Shown one piece after another: positions 49,489-63,600 of a stretch of 64,000 bases of DNA. The first letter of the stretch is position 1, and each line of letters opens with the position of its first letter. Position numbers and translations under genes: made by a program. Under the pieces are notes generated by a model that searched no databases, was not told the DNA's origin, and worked only from the letters and a program-made list of their open reading frames with translations. This DNA is from Amaranthus tricolor (lineage: Eukaryota > Streptophyta > Magnoliopsida > Caryophyllales > Amaranthaceae), in assembly GCF_026212465.1 (NCBI RefSeq), contig NC_080056.1, positions 18,112,336 to 18,176,335 on the forward strand, given 5' to 3'.

Positions 49489-50157
49489 TAAAAAGTTAAT
49501 ATAAAGTATTCAATTAGACAATTCAAACTAGATCCAAATTGACTATATTTTTCCTTATACATGAGACGCAATATGTTAAGTAAGGTTGAACGATGAATAG
49601 TGTCAAAAAGCGCAATGCAGCATGGAGAAAATACTGTCTTTTTCCATGTTATTATCACATTTTTAGTGAAAAACTTTCGTTAATCTTTTAACCTGATATG
49701 TCTTTGTCCTCGATCGATTTTCTAAATTTTTATGGGAATATATGTATAAAGGTTGACATCCAAGTTATCCTGTTTGGAATTGAAATCTAGTTGATCGGGT
49801 CAAGTTGTAGTCAAAATTTATTTAAGATATAAAGTATGCTTGAAATATCGATTTGATACTTAATTAATTAAGAACGGGGTTGAATAGAGTATGACACTTT
49901 TTGATAGATTTTGGTTCGAATTGAGTAAAGAGGTTTGAAAACCATACACAAAAAGTATTACTAGTCAAATCAAAATTCAAAACTGCAACGATGAGATGAA
50001 GCTAAATTACGAAAGTCGGCTCTTGAGGACCTACGGCTCCACCTTTGGGTTCCCTCTAACCCTTAGAGATTCCTTATCGATGAACAAAAAAAAATCTTGA
50101 TTTTCTCTTTTTTTTTTTAATTTTCTCTCTTCTACATCAACCTAACAAACTAACTCA
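49489..50157. other. Intergenic DNA, nothing recognised
   Basis: No gene-like frame. 49980-50160 may already belong to the CACTA-derived fragment that follows, but I cannot show it. Confidence 0.45.
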
Positions 50158-50530
50158 AATTTGGCACTTTAAAGCTTGACACTTTCTCACATAAAGTAGT
50201 TCAAACTTGGTTTGTTTGGGATGAAACTTGACACACAACACTATTTGGTATATATTATTGTGTTGAAGTGGTTAGAATTGAAAACAATAGTCATATGCTT
50301 GAAATTACGTGCTAAGTTGCTTTTTTAAGGTTTTTTAAGCGTTTTTGGCACTATCTCGCATAAAGTAGTTCAAACTTGGTTTGTTTGGCATGAAACTTGG
50401 CACAGAACACTATTTGGTATACATTATTGTGTTGAAATTGTTAGAATTGAAAACTATAGTCATATGCTTGAAATTGCATGCTAAGTTGCGCTTTTAAGGT
50501 TTTTTAAGCGTTTGGCATTAACATCTATTA
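50158..50530 (+). repeat. CACTA-type 170-bp tandem repeat fragment (2.2 copies)
   Basis: Reverse complement of the 637-1197 array: shared words ACTTGGTTTGTTTG, AACACTATTTGGTATA, ATTATTGTGTTGAA. The ATAAAGTAGT word recurs at 50191 and 50360, a period of 169 bp. Probably the trace of another CACTA insertion. Confidence 0.85.
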
Positions 50531-51076
50531 TCTCTTAGTGTTTTCGACTAAATAATGTTATTGATTGGGGCTAGTGATGGCCACGGTCTGTGTTGGGTCG
50601 GTTCCGTTCCGGTTCCATTCGGTTCCGGTTTCATCTGGAACTTGTTTCGAACGTTTTCGGTTCCGGTTCAGGGCAGTTCCAAATGGTTCATTGGCAATTC
50701 ATGAGGCGGTTCCAGCGGTTTCAATTCTCGGGTCGGGCGGTTCGGACCATCGATTCAATTCTTATTTTTCCTTTAAATATAATATAAAAATACTATAATA
50801 ATGCGGACATACCTTTGATGATTACTTGATTATTAGCGAAATTCATTGTTTGTCATCGTTATTAAAATATTTACCAAAAAGAAGGGAAAAAAATTAATAA
50901 GAGACGATAAAGATGAGTAATAAAAAAGAGGGAGAAAATGGACTAGAACCTAGTATTCCGAAGGAATACTAAGTTGCCTACGTATCCTGAAGGAATCTAA
51001 GCCCATGTAGTTATTTGTCATACCTTTTATTTGTAGTTGTTGAATGCTGATTGATTGTTGTCTGATATTCATGATC

Positions 51077-52950
51077 CTATTCGTCTTCGTCATCATCATC
51101 TTGTTGGTTAGAAGCTTCCGCTGACTCTCCTCCTAACGATGATGCAGATATATCCATCATCATCCATGGATCATCATCATCTTGATCATCATCATTCTTG
51201 AGTCCTTGTGTTCGGAGCTCCGCTTGATCCCAATCTTTCTTGCAAACACATATTTGAATAGTATATGGAGCAAGACGAGATCTCTTTTCATCTAAAACCA
51301 TTCTACCTGCACTAAAAGCAGACTCCGACGTAATAATAGAAGCAGGTATTGCAAGGATATCTTTTGCGATTCTCGATAATATGAGGAATTTTATTGATTT
51401 TTCTTTCCACCATTCTAACATATTATAACTACCTTATTCAATTTCAAAGTGATGTTTAAGATAATTATCTAGTTCTAAATATGACGCGGAGGGTGAGGAG
51501 AAGATGGTCCTACAAAATTATCATCTTGGCTTATTATGTTAGCTATTATGGGATTATAATAAGTGGGACGTGCCAAGACGCTAGCACGCCTAAACGTATC
51601 GCGACTTGGATTATATACACTAGAATAGTGATTATAAAGTTCTGCTAAAAGCTTTTTACATTTTCCAACATAATTATGTACATCACTAGGCGGGCGATCT
51701 TATGATTGGCAGTAAAATCCAATTAATTTAGTAAGGTTTTCCGTCTTATAACATGGATCTAAAATTGTCGCAATTCCATAAATAAATGGAAAATCAGTAA
51801 AATACGTCTTCCACTTGTCCATCATATTTGTAAGAATCGGCTTTAAAAATATATTAGTATCATTATGCCAATGTTCAACAAGATGATAAAAAATAGTAAT
51901 ACATTCACTTATTACTAAGTGGACGTTTGGTTCGTAAACATATGAAAAAATCTTAGTTGTGTGGACATATGCTTTTAATATTTTCTGTACGCCTATAGCT
52001 AGTTCCCATGTTTCGTCCCGTATACGGCTATCCATACACTTAATATACAATTGTGTTATAACCGGACGATAAGCAATCATGGGTTGAGCCCCAACATGTA
52101 GGAGTATCTAATTACCAATATACATTTTTAGTTGATAATGGTCACATAATTGCTTATATCTTCTCTTTACCTGTCCTAATCTAAGCCACTTCACTATTTC
52201 TCTAATAGTATCTAATAAATAACTTAGTTTTCTAATGCCTGCTTGGCAAGATAAGTTAACAATATGAGCACAACAACGTACGTGTAATAATCTACCACCA
52301 AAGATAAAACTAAAAGCATGTTCGTTATACAAAAGTTCGTTGCATTTAATGTTGGTGGTTGCATTATCGGTAGATTAAAAAAATATCTTATCTAACAAGT
52401 TCCATTCTTTACATATCTCTATTAATGTATATTTTATGTTATCACGCGTATGTCTTTCGAGCATTAACTCAAAAGCAATTATTCTTTTTTGAATAAACCA
52501 ATTATATTCTATCCAATGTGCTGTTACACACATATAAGTTTCTAAATGTGGGGGAGTAGACCAAATATCAATTGTTATGCTAACCATACCATTAAAAGAT
52601 TTAAACATTTCTACTAATTCATAGCGCTTTGATTCATATAATTTTACTATGCGTCGTTTAAGAGTGTTCCTAGGGATTACTCTATATTGTGGTTGCAAAT
52701 TTTTTCTAGTGTAATACTCGCATGCCTTACTTTCACCATGGTTAAATAACAACTCATCACAAATTACATATTTAGAAAATTCATCAATCATTTCATTACG
52801 ATTATATTTAAAAGGCATACCTCCGTCGGGAATGTCCATTGTCCACTGTCGGCTTCCACTTGTGGTCCCGCTGCAGCTTGCTGCATGAGTTTCTTTTGTG
52901 ATTCCATGCTTCTTTGCAAAATTTTTGTTGAAAGATCCCGTACCACCACT
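51077..52950 (-). pseudogene. hAT transposase (Ac-like) with C-terminal dimerisation domain, broken
   Basis: Frame pieces 52839-52375, 52332-52108, 52080-51700 and 51421-51077. Family words: SKYVICDELLFNHGES, then SITIDIWSTPPHLETYMCVT and VRCCAHIVNLSCQAGI in the catalytic RNase-H-like part. The hAT dimerisation motif is at the end (AIPASIITSESAFSAGRMV, DEKRSRLAP), followed by an Asp/Glu-rich tail. Breaks: in-frame TAA at 52375-52377, a stop at about 52108, and a frame change between 51700 and 51421. No BED zinc finger is found upstream; the AT microsatellite and non-coding DNA lie there instead. Confidence 0.87.
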
Positions 52951-53048
52951 GTAACAGGCTCAAATTTCTTATTCTTAATCTTCCGATTAATTATTCCGAA
53001 ATTTTTATTTTCGAATTTCTAATCCATTGGTCATCTAATTCAAATCAC

Positions 53049-54290
<1,242 letters not shown>

Positions 54291-54306
54291 ATCCCTAGTT
54301 GATTGA

Positions 54307-54677
54307 TAACCGAAATCGAGCATAGCATAGCATAACTCAATGTATAAGGTTGGTAAGATATTTACCTACACAACCTAATCGAAATGATAAATTCTTGGTT
54401 AATACCGTCTCATTATAAGACGACTTAATATGGATTGATCCAATATTTACTCTACAAAAACTGAAAAAACCTGCTTTAATTTACTTAATCAGTTTTTTAA
54501 AAACACCTCTCACGACGAGACCGTGTTATAGAACACTACTTGAATCGATTTTCAATGTACACTTGTCACGTCTAATCGCTCTTATTCAGACCAATTGCAA
54601 GTTGTGTCATCCAAGGAGAGTGGAGTTATTGCAATACGTACAAAGAACAACCTCAATTCATCAACCTCAATTCATCA
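54307..54677 (+). promoter_or_regulatory. Promoter and 5' leader region of the ABCB28-like gene
   Basis: About 370 bp between the hAT end and the start codon. A CCAAT word lies at 54591-54595. 54400-54535 contains CCGTCTCATTATAAGACGA and GACGAGACCGTG, arms of an imperfect inverted repeat suggesting another small MITE fragment. No clear TATA box was found. Confidence 0.45.
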
Positions 54678-57600
54678 ATGGCTGCAGTTTCTTTTTCATC
54701 AGCCATTCTCACACATAGAAACACTCAACTTCCTCTTTCTGTCTCGTTCACTAACTTCCGCCGCACCACTCGACTCGGTTTCCGAAACCCGAATTATTAT
54801 CAGTGGACATCATTTACATACGTACCGGGTCCCGCTTCGGATTACTCCGTTACCGAACCAGACCCGAAAGTCGAGGGTTTGGGTCAAGAGAAAGCTGAAA
54901 CGAAAGATGCGATAAATTGGGGATTGTTATGGAGTTTGCTATCGAAACAAAAATGGAGAGTTGCTCTTTGTATTTCTGCTCTAGTTGGTGGTACCACCTG
55001 TACACTTTCTATGCCTCTTTTTTCAGGTATCAATTTTGAACTTTGTTTTCGTTTTATTGAATTTTGATTCGGAATTTCGGTGAAAATTATAGGGGTAGGT
55101 CTTCAATTTTGCTCCACTAGAAAATTTAGTTGAAGCTTTGTGATGTGTTTACTTGGCATCTAAATAACTAGGAAGTTCATGTCAATCATTAATATGAATT
55201 GTTGCATATGTCCCGAATTAGCTGGATTTTGTTTTTGGACCGTTTTCAAATCAGGTACAGGAAATTTAGGCTAAATATATCTCCTTTTTTTCCCATTTGC
55301 TAGAAATAGCTTCTTCTAGGCTTTAAAGCTTTTTACATCCACTCTTTAAAGTGATTAAACATTCGACTTTGGAACCAAAAGCTTCAATATTTTCCCATCT
55401 TGGACGTAGGTGTTACTTTCTTTATGTATTTTTCAGGGTTTTGGGACAGCATTCTTAATGCCTGAGTTGTCTACATGTATTAACGAAAAATCCTATATAT
55501 AGTTTATCTTGCAAGCAGAGTTGTATGGAAGCTTCCTAGATGAGTACTTGATTGGCTGATTGCATGTTAGAAGCAGCTGAGACATTTTAGAGCATTTCTG
55601 ATCATCCCCTCTTGTCCATACTTTCAGAGTTATAGTTTCGTATGCGTTTTATTATTTTGAGGATACATTTGAAGTTCTTAATGGGTCATGATCATAGAAC
55701 TTGGAAGTTGAATGCTTTCTCTCTATAACTTCTTCATAAATCCCTTATAAGCTTCTATGTCAATAAAGAAAGTAGGTATCAGAATTTTGTGTGTGATTTT
55801 AGAATTAGATATGACCTTCAATTTGCAACACCTCAAGTCTCTAGCGCTGCGTTTTTATCATCCAAAATTTTATCTTGTAATGTGACCATAATTAGAAGGA
55901 TGGACATATTCTCAGCCAATTTCTTTATTAGTGTATTTTTTTTCTAGTGTATTGTTGCTTGCAATAAAGCTGATAGAAAAATCTTATTCATTATATACTG
56001 AAGCTCAAAATATTACTCCCTCCAATTAAGCTTAAGTGTTCTTTATTTTTTTTGGTATTATTCATTGATCATGCTTAATCTGTATTTTATTTTTAATCTA
56101 TAAATTAAACATTCTCAAACAAAATCTTGTTTGATTTGTCTCAATTTAATTTTATTACTATCAAATTTTATAATTTTTAATTATGCAAAATTGGAGATAT
56201 TTTAAGGATTGAATCAGTGCATTAGCAAGTATGTAGAACTAATTAGGACACATTTTCTAGAGGGAGTACAAGTTTTTATATTTTGTAGCCAAATGAAATA
56301 ATGTTTCGTAGCTTGTAATGGATTTGAATTTTGCGCCAATTGCAAGTTAGGGGACTAGCCCCATATCGATTGTGTGGCAAACTATGAGGGTTTTCTGAAT
56401 CAAATGGGTCGTGACCAAGGTAGCCTTAACCAACGAGGATGTTGGGTCTTTATACGGGATCAGTTGTAATGGTTGTGTGGGCAACTAATGGGGGTTTATA
56501 TGTAAATTTATTCTCTCACCTAATAGTCTACTTTTTTGAGAAGAGCTCTCCACTACAACGACCTTTTTTTTTCCTTTAAAACTTTGCTAAATGTTGTTTC
56601 TATAACTTCTTGCAATTCATGATATGCGTTTATAATAGATTACCTATTCACCTTTTCTGTTTCTCTAGTCATTTACATTATAACCATTATCCTATATAAT
56701 ATCCAATGCATCAGTTGCTGTTTCATGCGTAACGCCTCTATTTCCTAAGGTTCTATGTCTTTTATCTCTAACCTTTGCACAACAAAGAAGAAGGTAAAAA
56801 AAAAATAAATAGAAAGAAAAGGTAACAATACTTACATCCAGTTGATTTCAAAGAATATATTAAAGAAAAACATTGAAGCTCCACCATTGAAGCTTGAAGG
56901 TGTATGTAATTTGTGGAACTATCACTCTCTTTGGGAGACAACTTTGTTTTTTTTTTTTTTAACCCTTTGATTGTTTTGAATAAAAATAAAGCTACTTTTG
57001 GGAATGAAAGGAGGAGTAAATAGGTATGTCTTTTACAGCTGTAAAAATATTTAAAATGTGCTAGCTCTTGTCTTGAATCGTGTGTTTGCTGTGAAATTCT
57101 TTTAATTTTTTTTCTTCTCATGATAGATGAAGCACTTTTTTATTTTATTTATCATAAATTTGGATTGTCACTAGTCTTGTCTTATTATATGTATACTTAT
57201 TATTGCCAATTGCAATGTGGGTGGGTGGACGTATTTTTTATGTTTAAAAAATTAGAGGGATTTAAGAATACTACTTTGTTACACCTTTGAAAGGGTTAAA
57301 CTAGCATCACAAGTAAAAGGTAGTAAGAGTTATCTTAATATTTTTATATAATTCACAACTTTTTTAATTAATTTCATATTTTAAATTTTATTATTATATG
57401 TAATATTTCAAATAATTAACAATAAACCATTCAAAAAATATATCTTAAGTACATAAATAAATTATCTTGTATATTTATTGGGACCCGTTTCTACAATAGC
57501 CGAATTTTTTCTCTTCTCGCGACCCGCTCGTGATCATAATCGCGATCGCGACCACATTTTTGCAACATGGCTGAGTGACATTGACTTTAAAGGATCACAA

Positions 57601-60600
57601 ACAGACGACATTTATTTTGTTTTATGAAATTGACAATTAACATTGTATCATGGTTTCTTTTGGAAACCTTATTCATAAAGGATTTATACTTAAATTTTTA
57701 TTGGGAAGTGAAGGCGATATTTTTTGCGATTTTCACATCTGATGATATTGGATCACATAACCTAAAAGTTGATATCTTCTCAAGGCAACAACTGAGTGAC
57801 TTTGACTTTAAAGAAGCACAACAAGGCATTTGTTCATGCTTTATGACATTGGCAATCAACAACACTCGAATTCGACGCAATTTATACATTACCTTGTATT
57901 GTTTCCTTTGAAAACCCTTTCAAAAGAATTTTACACTTAAGACTTTTATTTGGATGTTAAAAGTGAGTCAAGACTAGACTTTTCGTGATTTCCTAAACAT
58001 CAGTATGCTTATAGTGCAACATATTGTTTGTATCACCGTATTCAAGACTTAATTGTAAAGGTTTTTGAGCTTAGCATGGATAAAAATTAAAATATCTATA
58101 CTGAAAGCATAGTACATAAATAGGTGAAAACAATTGTAGGTGTTCTACCCACCACGTGCAAATCATGCACTAAGCACTAAAACTTCCAACATTTTTTATC
58201 AAGGTAACATCACCTCTGGTGAGTAAATAATTACTAGTGAAGAAAATTTCCAATTATTGTGGCAATTTTTTAGATCGCTTATGATTTTTTGGCTTCTTCT
58301 TAACCAACATCCTTATTGACAAGCAATCTTCACACACCCTAGGGTCTAGGCTTTCCTACCTCCCTATTGTCACTGTGGTTGTGACAAAGATAGTGATGAT
58401 TGGTGTTTAATGGTGAGGCTAACATATTCTCTACATTTAAATCCAGACTATATCATTAACCAAGCATTAGTGAACAACTAAAGTTGTTTCACAAGTTTGC
58501 TTTTTTTGAGCTGTGGAAACATTGATAGCACATGTTTAATATGAAATGATGCATGAAGAAATGTTTTTTTTTTCCTTCACTTTACTTGATTTACTTTTCG
58601 TTTTAGTCCACTCCGCATGTATTTAGACCCTTATCTCCTCCTATATGTTGGTATGATGCAGGGAGGTTTTTTGAGGTACTTTCGGGAGCAAGACCCGAGC
58701 CTTTGTGGAGAATATTGAGCAGGATTGCCGTTGTGTATGCTTTAGAACCAGTTTTCACTGTGATATTTGTGGTAAATATGAACAAAATTTGGGAGAAGAT
58801 TATGTCTATTCTAAGAGCTCAAATATTTAGGAGAATGCTTGTTCAAAAGGTAGCATTGTTGGCTAAATGAAATAATCCATTCTCATAATTAGTTTCAGCG
58901 CATTATAACGTCACCCTTTCTATGTAAGATTACATCATATAATTTAAATATATCAAATATTTGATCCAATTTATCCGTTCAAATCTCCTTTGTTAGCGAT
59001 AATTTTCCATATTCATTATTTTCATTCATGTAGTTATCCCCATGTTTGGCATTAAGGCTTTACTAATATTGTTGGTCAAATTGTTTTTTTCATCGTTACA
59101 TATATGACCTTTGTGTAGAGGTGAAAATAATAAACATTTGGTGGAAACCAAGGGTTAGCTTAAGACTCTTGCTAGGTTATTGGAGGATACAAAACAACAT
59201 AATTAAATTTTAATTTTCTAGTTGACTTGCAAATAGACTTTGCCCCCACAGGTTTAAGGTTTGCTTTCCAACATAAATTTACAGTGGAGAACACTAATAT
59301 GATGTGTAGCAAGAAATGAGAATAATTGCATAAATAATTACTATATCTAGGATAATCTATTTCGTTATTTATCAAAGATAGGTCGTGCAATATGTGTTGG
59401 GCGGTTTTTACATTGGGAATAGTATGACTTCTTGATTGCTTGTTCATCCTTCCAGTATCCTGATTATATCCCACCATATAATAGTTAGTAAGAGCATGTT
59501 TATGGTCAACGATGTGATTTGTCTAAAAAAGCATACTGGTAACATAGTTGCCTTTATGCTAGTGGTTGTTCTGATTGTAAGAACCACACTGTTTCCTTCA
59601 AAATGTGTGCATGATTTTGAATAATTATCTTTGTATATTTTCATATTCCTTTGCTCCAAACTTAACGAAAATGTTTTGATACAATGTGGCATTTATTGAA
59701 CTTATAGTTGTAATTTCTAACTTTGTCGCTTTTCTGTTACAGGTGGAGTTTTTTGACCGTTACAAGGTACGAAATAACTTTAATATTCAGTCCTTGTGAT
59801 TATGTTGCAGGTAGTTTCTTGATGGATATAGGATACATTTTGTCTTCTTTTATCTTATAGATGTATTAATAACTGGGTCTAATGGTTATTTTAATTCTTA
59901 GTTTTGTGTATTGTATATTTAGTTTGAATCAGTATTCTTAATTTATGACTTGCTTGTTTTTTTTTGATGGGACTTCCTTGTCATATTAGGTACTTGATAC
60001 CCTCATATAAGCATTCAGCTCTTTTTATTTGGAATCATCAACAAACATTGTTATGAAGTACCTTAGGTGGAATTATATTATAATGTTGTCCAACTTGCTA
60101 TAGGGATGGATTTTTGAGAGCTTCCTTTCTCTAAAACCAAATTCTTCTTTGTTGATCTATTTTGAATGTAGTAGGTTGTAAAGCACTAGTGGGACCACTA
60201 TTCTTTTTCTATGATCTACTGATCTTTCTTTCCTCTCCCTATATTCTAGTGACTTCCTAGATGCATTTAATTCTCACACTTAGGTGTATGTAATAGTTAC
60301 TTTTTGATAGTTTGGCTTGTGGTATAGTCATACTCTGAGAACGTGGTGGGTGGGGATTTAGATTGGCACATATATTTGTTTCTGTATCTTTTGGTCATAT
60401 ATAAAATGTCAATCTTAGGAAAATTATCTCATTTTAAATTTTGAGATCATATGGGCTTTAGGTTGTGTACAAGAGCTTATGTTTCCTGTAGTTATTCTTT
60501 ATCCATGAGATTTGGTGATAAATATGAGCCTAACTGATTATTTCATTTGTTGTTAATAGATTATAATGTTAGAGATGATTGATTTATCTGAAGAAAATTA

Positions 60601-63600
60601 TTATGAACAGTTAAATTTCTTTTCATATATTTATCATCATGAGATGCACAGTTATTTTAAAATATGATTATTCTTTTGTCAGTTTCAAGGTTCAACATTC
60701 TGGTTTTCCAATTTTTGTAGGTTGGGGAATTGACTGGATTGTTGACATCGGATTTGGGGTCCGTAAAAGACATTGTCAGTGAAAATGTTTCAAGGGACAG
60801 GGGGTTCAGAGCATTATCTGAGGCAAGCTACTCTCATTAATCAAGATTTAACTTTATGTTTAAGGTATTGTATGTGTAGCTAGCTTTATTAAAGTGAATA
60901 TTGAAGTTCTCAACTCTCTTCTTACAACTTATAAAGGAGTGATTATATTTGCATACATATATGCTGATGAGTTTATTTTCTCTAGTCATAATTGGATAAT
61001 ATTATTGCTTATTTTCATATAAAGGTCAACTTGAGATTGCTATTTGTCTTGGTTGTTAGACGTGTGTTCATCATACTCCTTTGATATCATTCTTGTTTGT
61101 TCTAGCAATTTTTTTCGATTCTTTTCGCTTTAAGTTTATTTAAGAGTACTTTGCATTTTGTAATACTTTCAGATTTTTGGAACGATAGGCATCCTGTTCA
61201 CTCTCTCACCACAACTCGCACCAATACTGGGTTTGCTGATGCTGATTGTCTCTGTTTTAGTCGGTAATGATTGTTTTCTTTCCACTATTGTTTGTATTAC
61301 CCCATCTAACATATGGGTGTTTCCTACTTTAAAGTGTATGTCGTTGTTATTATAACACTTATTGTATCTGAAAGAAAAGGAGTGCTGAAAGAATTTCAAA
61401 GATTAGAACCTTAATGAGTTGGTGTCTTGGTGTGATACATGTAAAAGAGCATTGCAAAAAAGGTTTGGATTTTGTTTTGTCAAGGAGGGTTTAGAAGAGG
61501 AAGGGAGAAGTGAATGGGACAAGAGTGGCTATATACGTTTATTAAATCAAATAGCAAGAGAATGACTTCGACATTTATTTCCTCTAACCACTAGAAAAAT
61601 TTGGAACTTAGGGGTTTATTCGTTCTCTTATCACTATATTCTCTTTAATTTAGTATGTCCCTTATGTTCCTTAAGAAAATAAGGAAAAAATTCCTTTGAC
61701 ATTGATTTTTGTTCCAAGATATGTTGGCTTGCATAATTACAACATTACGTGCCAACAACGGACTGGTTTTGTTGTGTCACTCTTGTCGATTATTTTATTA
61801 TTTATTGTTATTTGTTTGGGTTGGCCTATATGTTGGAAACAAACTATTTTGATCCTTTCCCTTTCTCTCTCCCTTATATGTATGTGTGTGAGTTGACTTT
61901 CATTTTTTTGTTATCCTCGCTAGTGGGGCATCAATGCAAACGTAACTGTTAAGGACCAACCTTCCAATTCAAATATCCATCAAATTTGCTCGTTAAGGAG
62001 GAGGATCTTTGGCTTTACTTTGAATGGAGAATTTTTTTCTTCATGTTTATTAATTATCTTTATTTGTTTCGAAATTTTTAGTTCAGTGAAAAATAATGTA
62101 ATTATGTATTACTACCGGTGGTTAGTTAGAAGATAGAATAAAATAGGATTTTAAGACCTTTTGTTTAATTGTAATGGGTCAAGAAGCCCAAGGAGGAGGG
62201 GAAGGCACACGTCCAAGTCTTAGTTGGATGTTGACATAATAGGCGTGTAGATAAGGCGCAATTTCAGTGCAAGAATAAATAGAAATTGGATCACTTAGAT
62301 TCAAAGATTTGAAGGCACATGCTAAACTTGGTACAAGACTCTTATGATTAAGTCAAGTTCAATTAAACCCTAAAGGAGCTTGAGTCCAAGATCATCGAAG
62401 ATCTATTCTTATACTCTGCCACTGTCCCGGTTTGTTCCATTGCGAGCCATTGCTCAAATAAGTTCCCTTCTTCCGTTGGTCAAAAATGTTAAAGGATCAA
62501 CGCCCTTAAGCCCTTATGTCTGGATCGGTATCCTTCCATCCTCCCATTTATACAATAACAAATCCTCTCTTTCCAAACTGATAACTGGTGCCTCGACCTT
62601 ATTCTCCTCCTTCAGTCGATAAAAATCAAAATACTTTTCAGCCTTCAAGATCCACCAGTTTAGGTCTTCGCCATTAAAGATGGGCATATCAAGTTTTCTT
62701 AACCTTCATGTACCCACATAATTGCTTCGTTTATAGTTGCCATTACCATCTTCGTTCATCTGGCCCTCTTCTTCGAACCCTCCGTTGTTTGTCCTGCTCG
62801 GTCTCTCACAGGTGTGAGATCTCCTTTCTGGTAATTTTGATTGCCCTTCATAAAGATTGTTCAAGAGTCGCTCAATCATTTCTTGTTTCTTACCCAAACG
62901 TTCCACCATTGTCGAACACTCGATATGTATTTGTTCAAATAATCTTTCTTTTAAATTGTTATCTCTTGCTTCTTTTGTTCGATCCTCCGTGCATTTGTCG
63001 GATCTCCCATGTGGATCTTCGTATGCTCTGATACCAATGTAATGTACTGGTTAATTTCAAGAACAGAAATTCAAGCAAAACAAAGAATAAAGAGATTGTG
63101 ATGAATACATTGGTAGCTTTGAGCTACTGCTAGCTCCTCAATGTGTTCATTGATTCTTTCCTGCCTCAATCTTACACCCCTTTGGGTATATAAAGACAAA
63201 AGCTTATAACAAGAGTATTTTCAAAATTTCCCTTCGCTTTTACATGTCACTCTCCCAGCCCAAATTAATGTTTCCAAACCTATTCAGAGCCTATTTGCTG
63301 CTTATGTTTGTTTCTTCTCTTATATGTATTTAGTGGCTTTGGTCTTGGTTCAGTACTTCGGGTTACTTGCAGTCCTGATGACGTGGCACATTGCCATTGA
63401 TTTTCTGCTGTTGGAACTAGGACACTCTAATGTAGTCTTAGGGGTGGAACTTTGGGTAATAGACTGGAAGTTACAAACAATGAAATTTCTATTTACCGGA
63501 AGGGAATGTGTAATCGTTGGAGACCCTAGCCTTCATAAATCTTGCATACGTTTCAAAGCCAGGCTGAAAACCATTTAAAATGAAGGGGCAGAGGTATTGA

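Noticed and set aside
54595..54915. Alternative frame overlapping the first ABC transporter exon
   Set aside because: The 54678 frame has an ATG, a transit-peptide-like start and continues by splicing into conserved transporter exons; the other does not.
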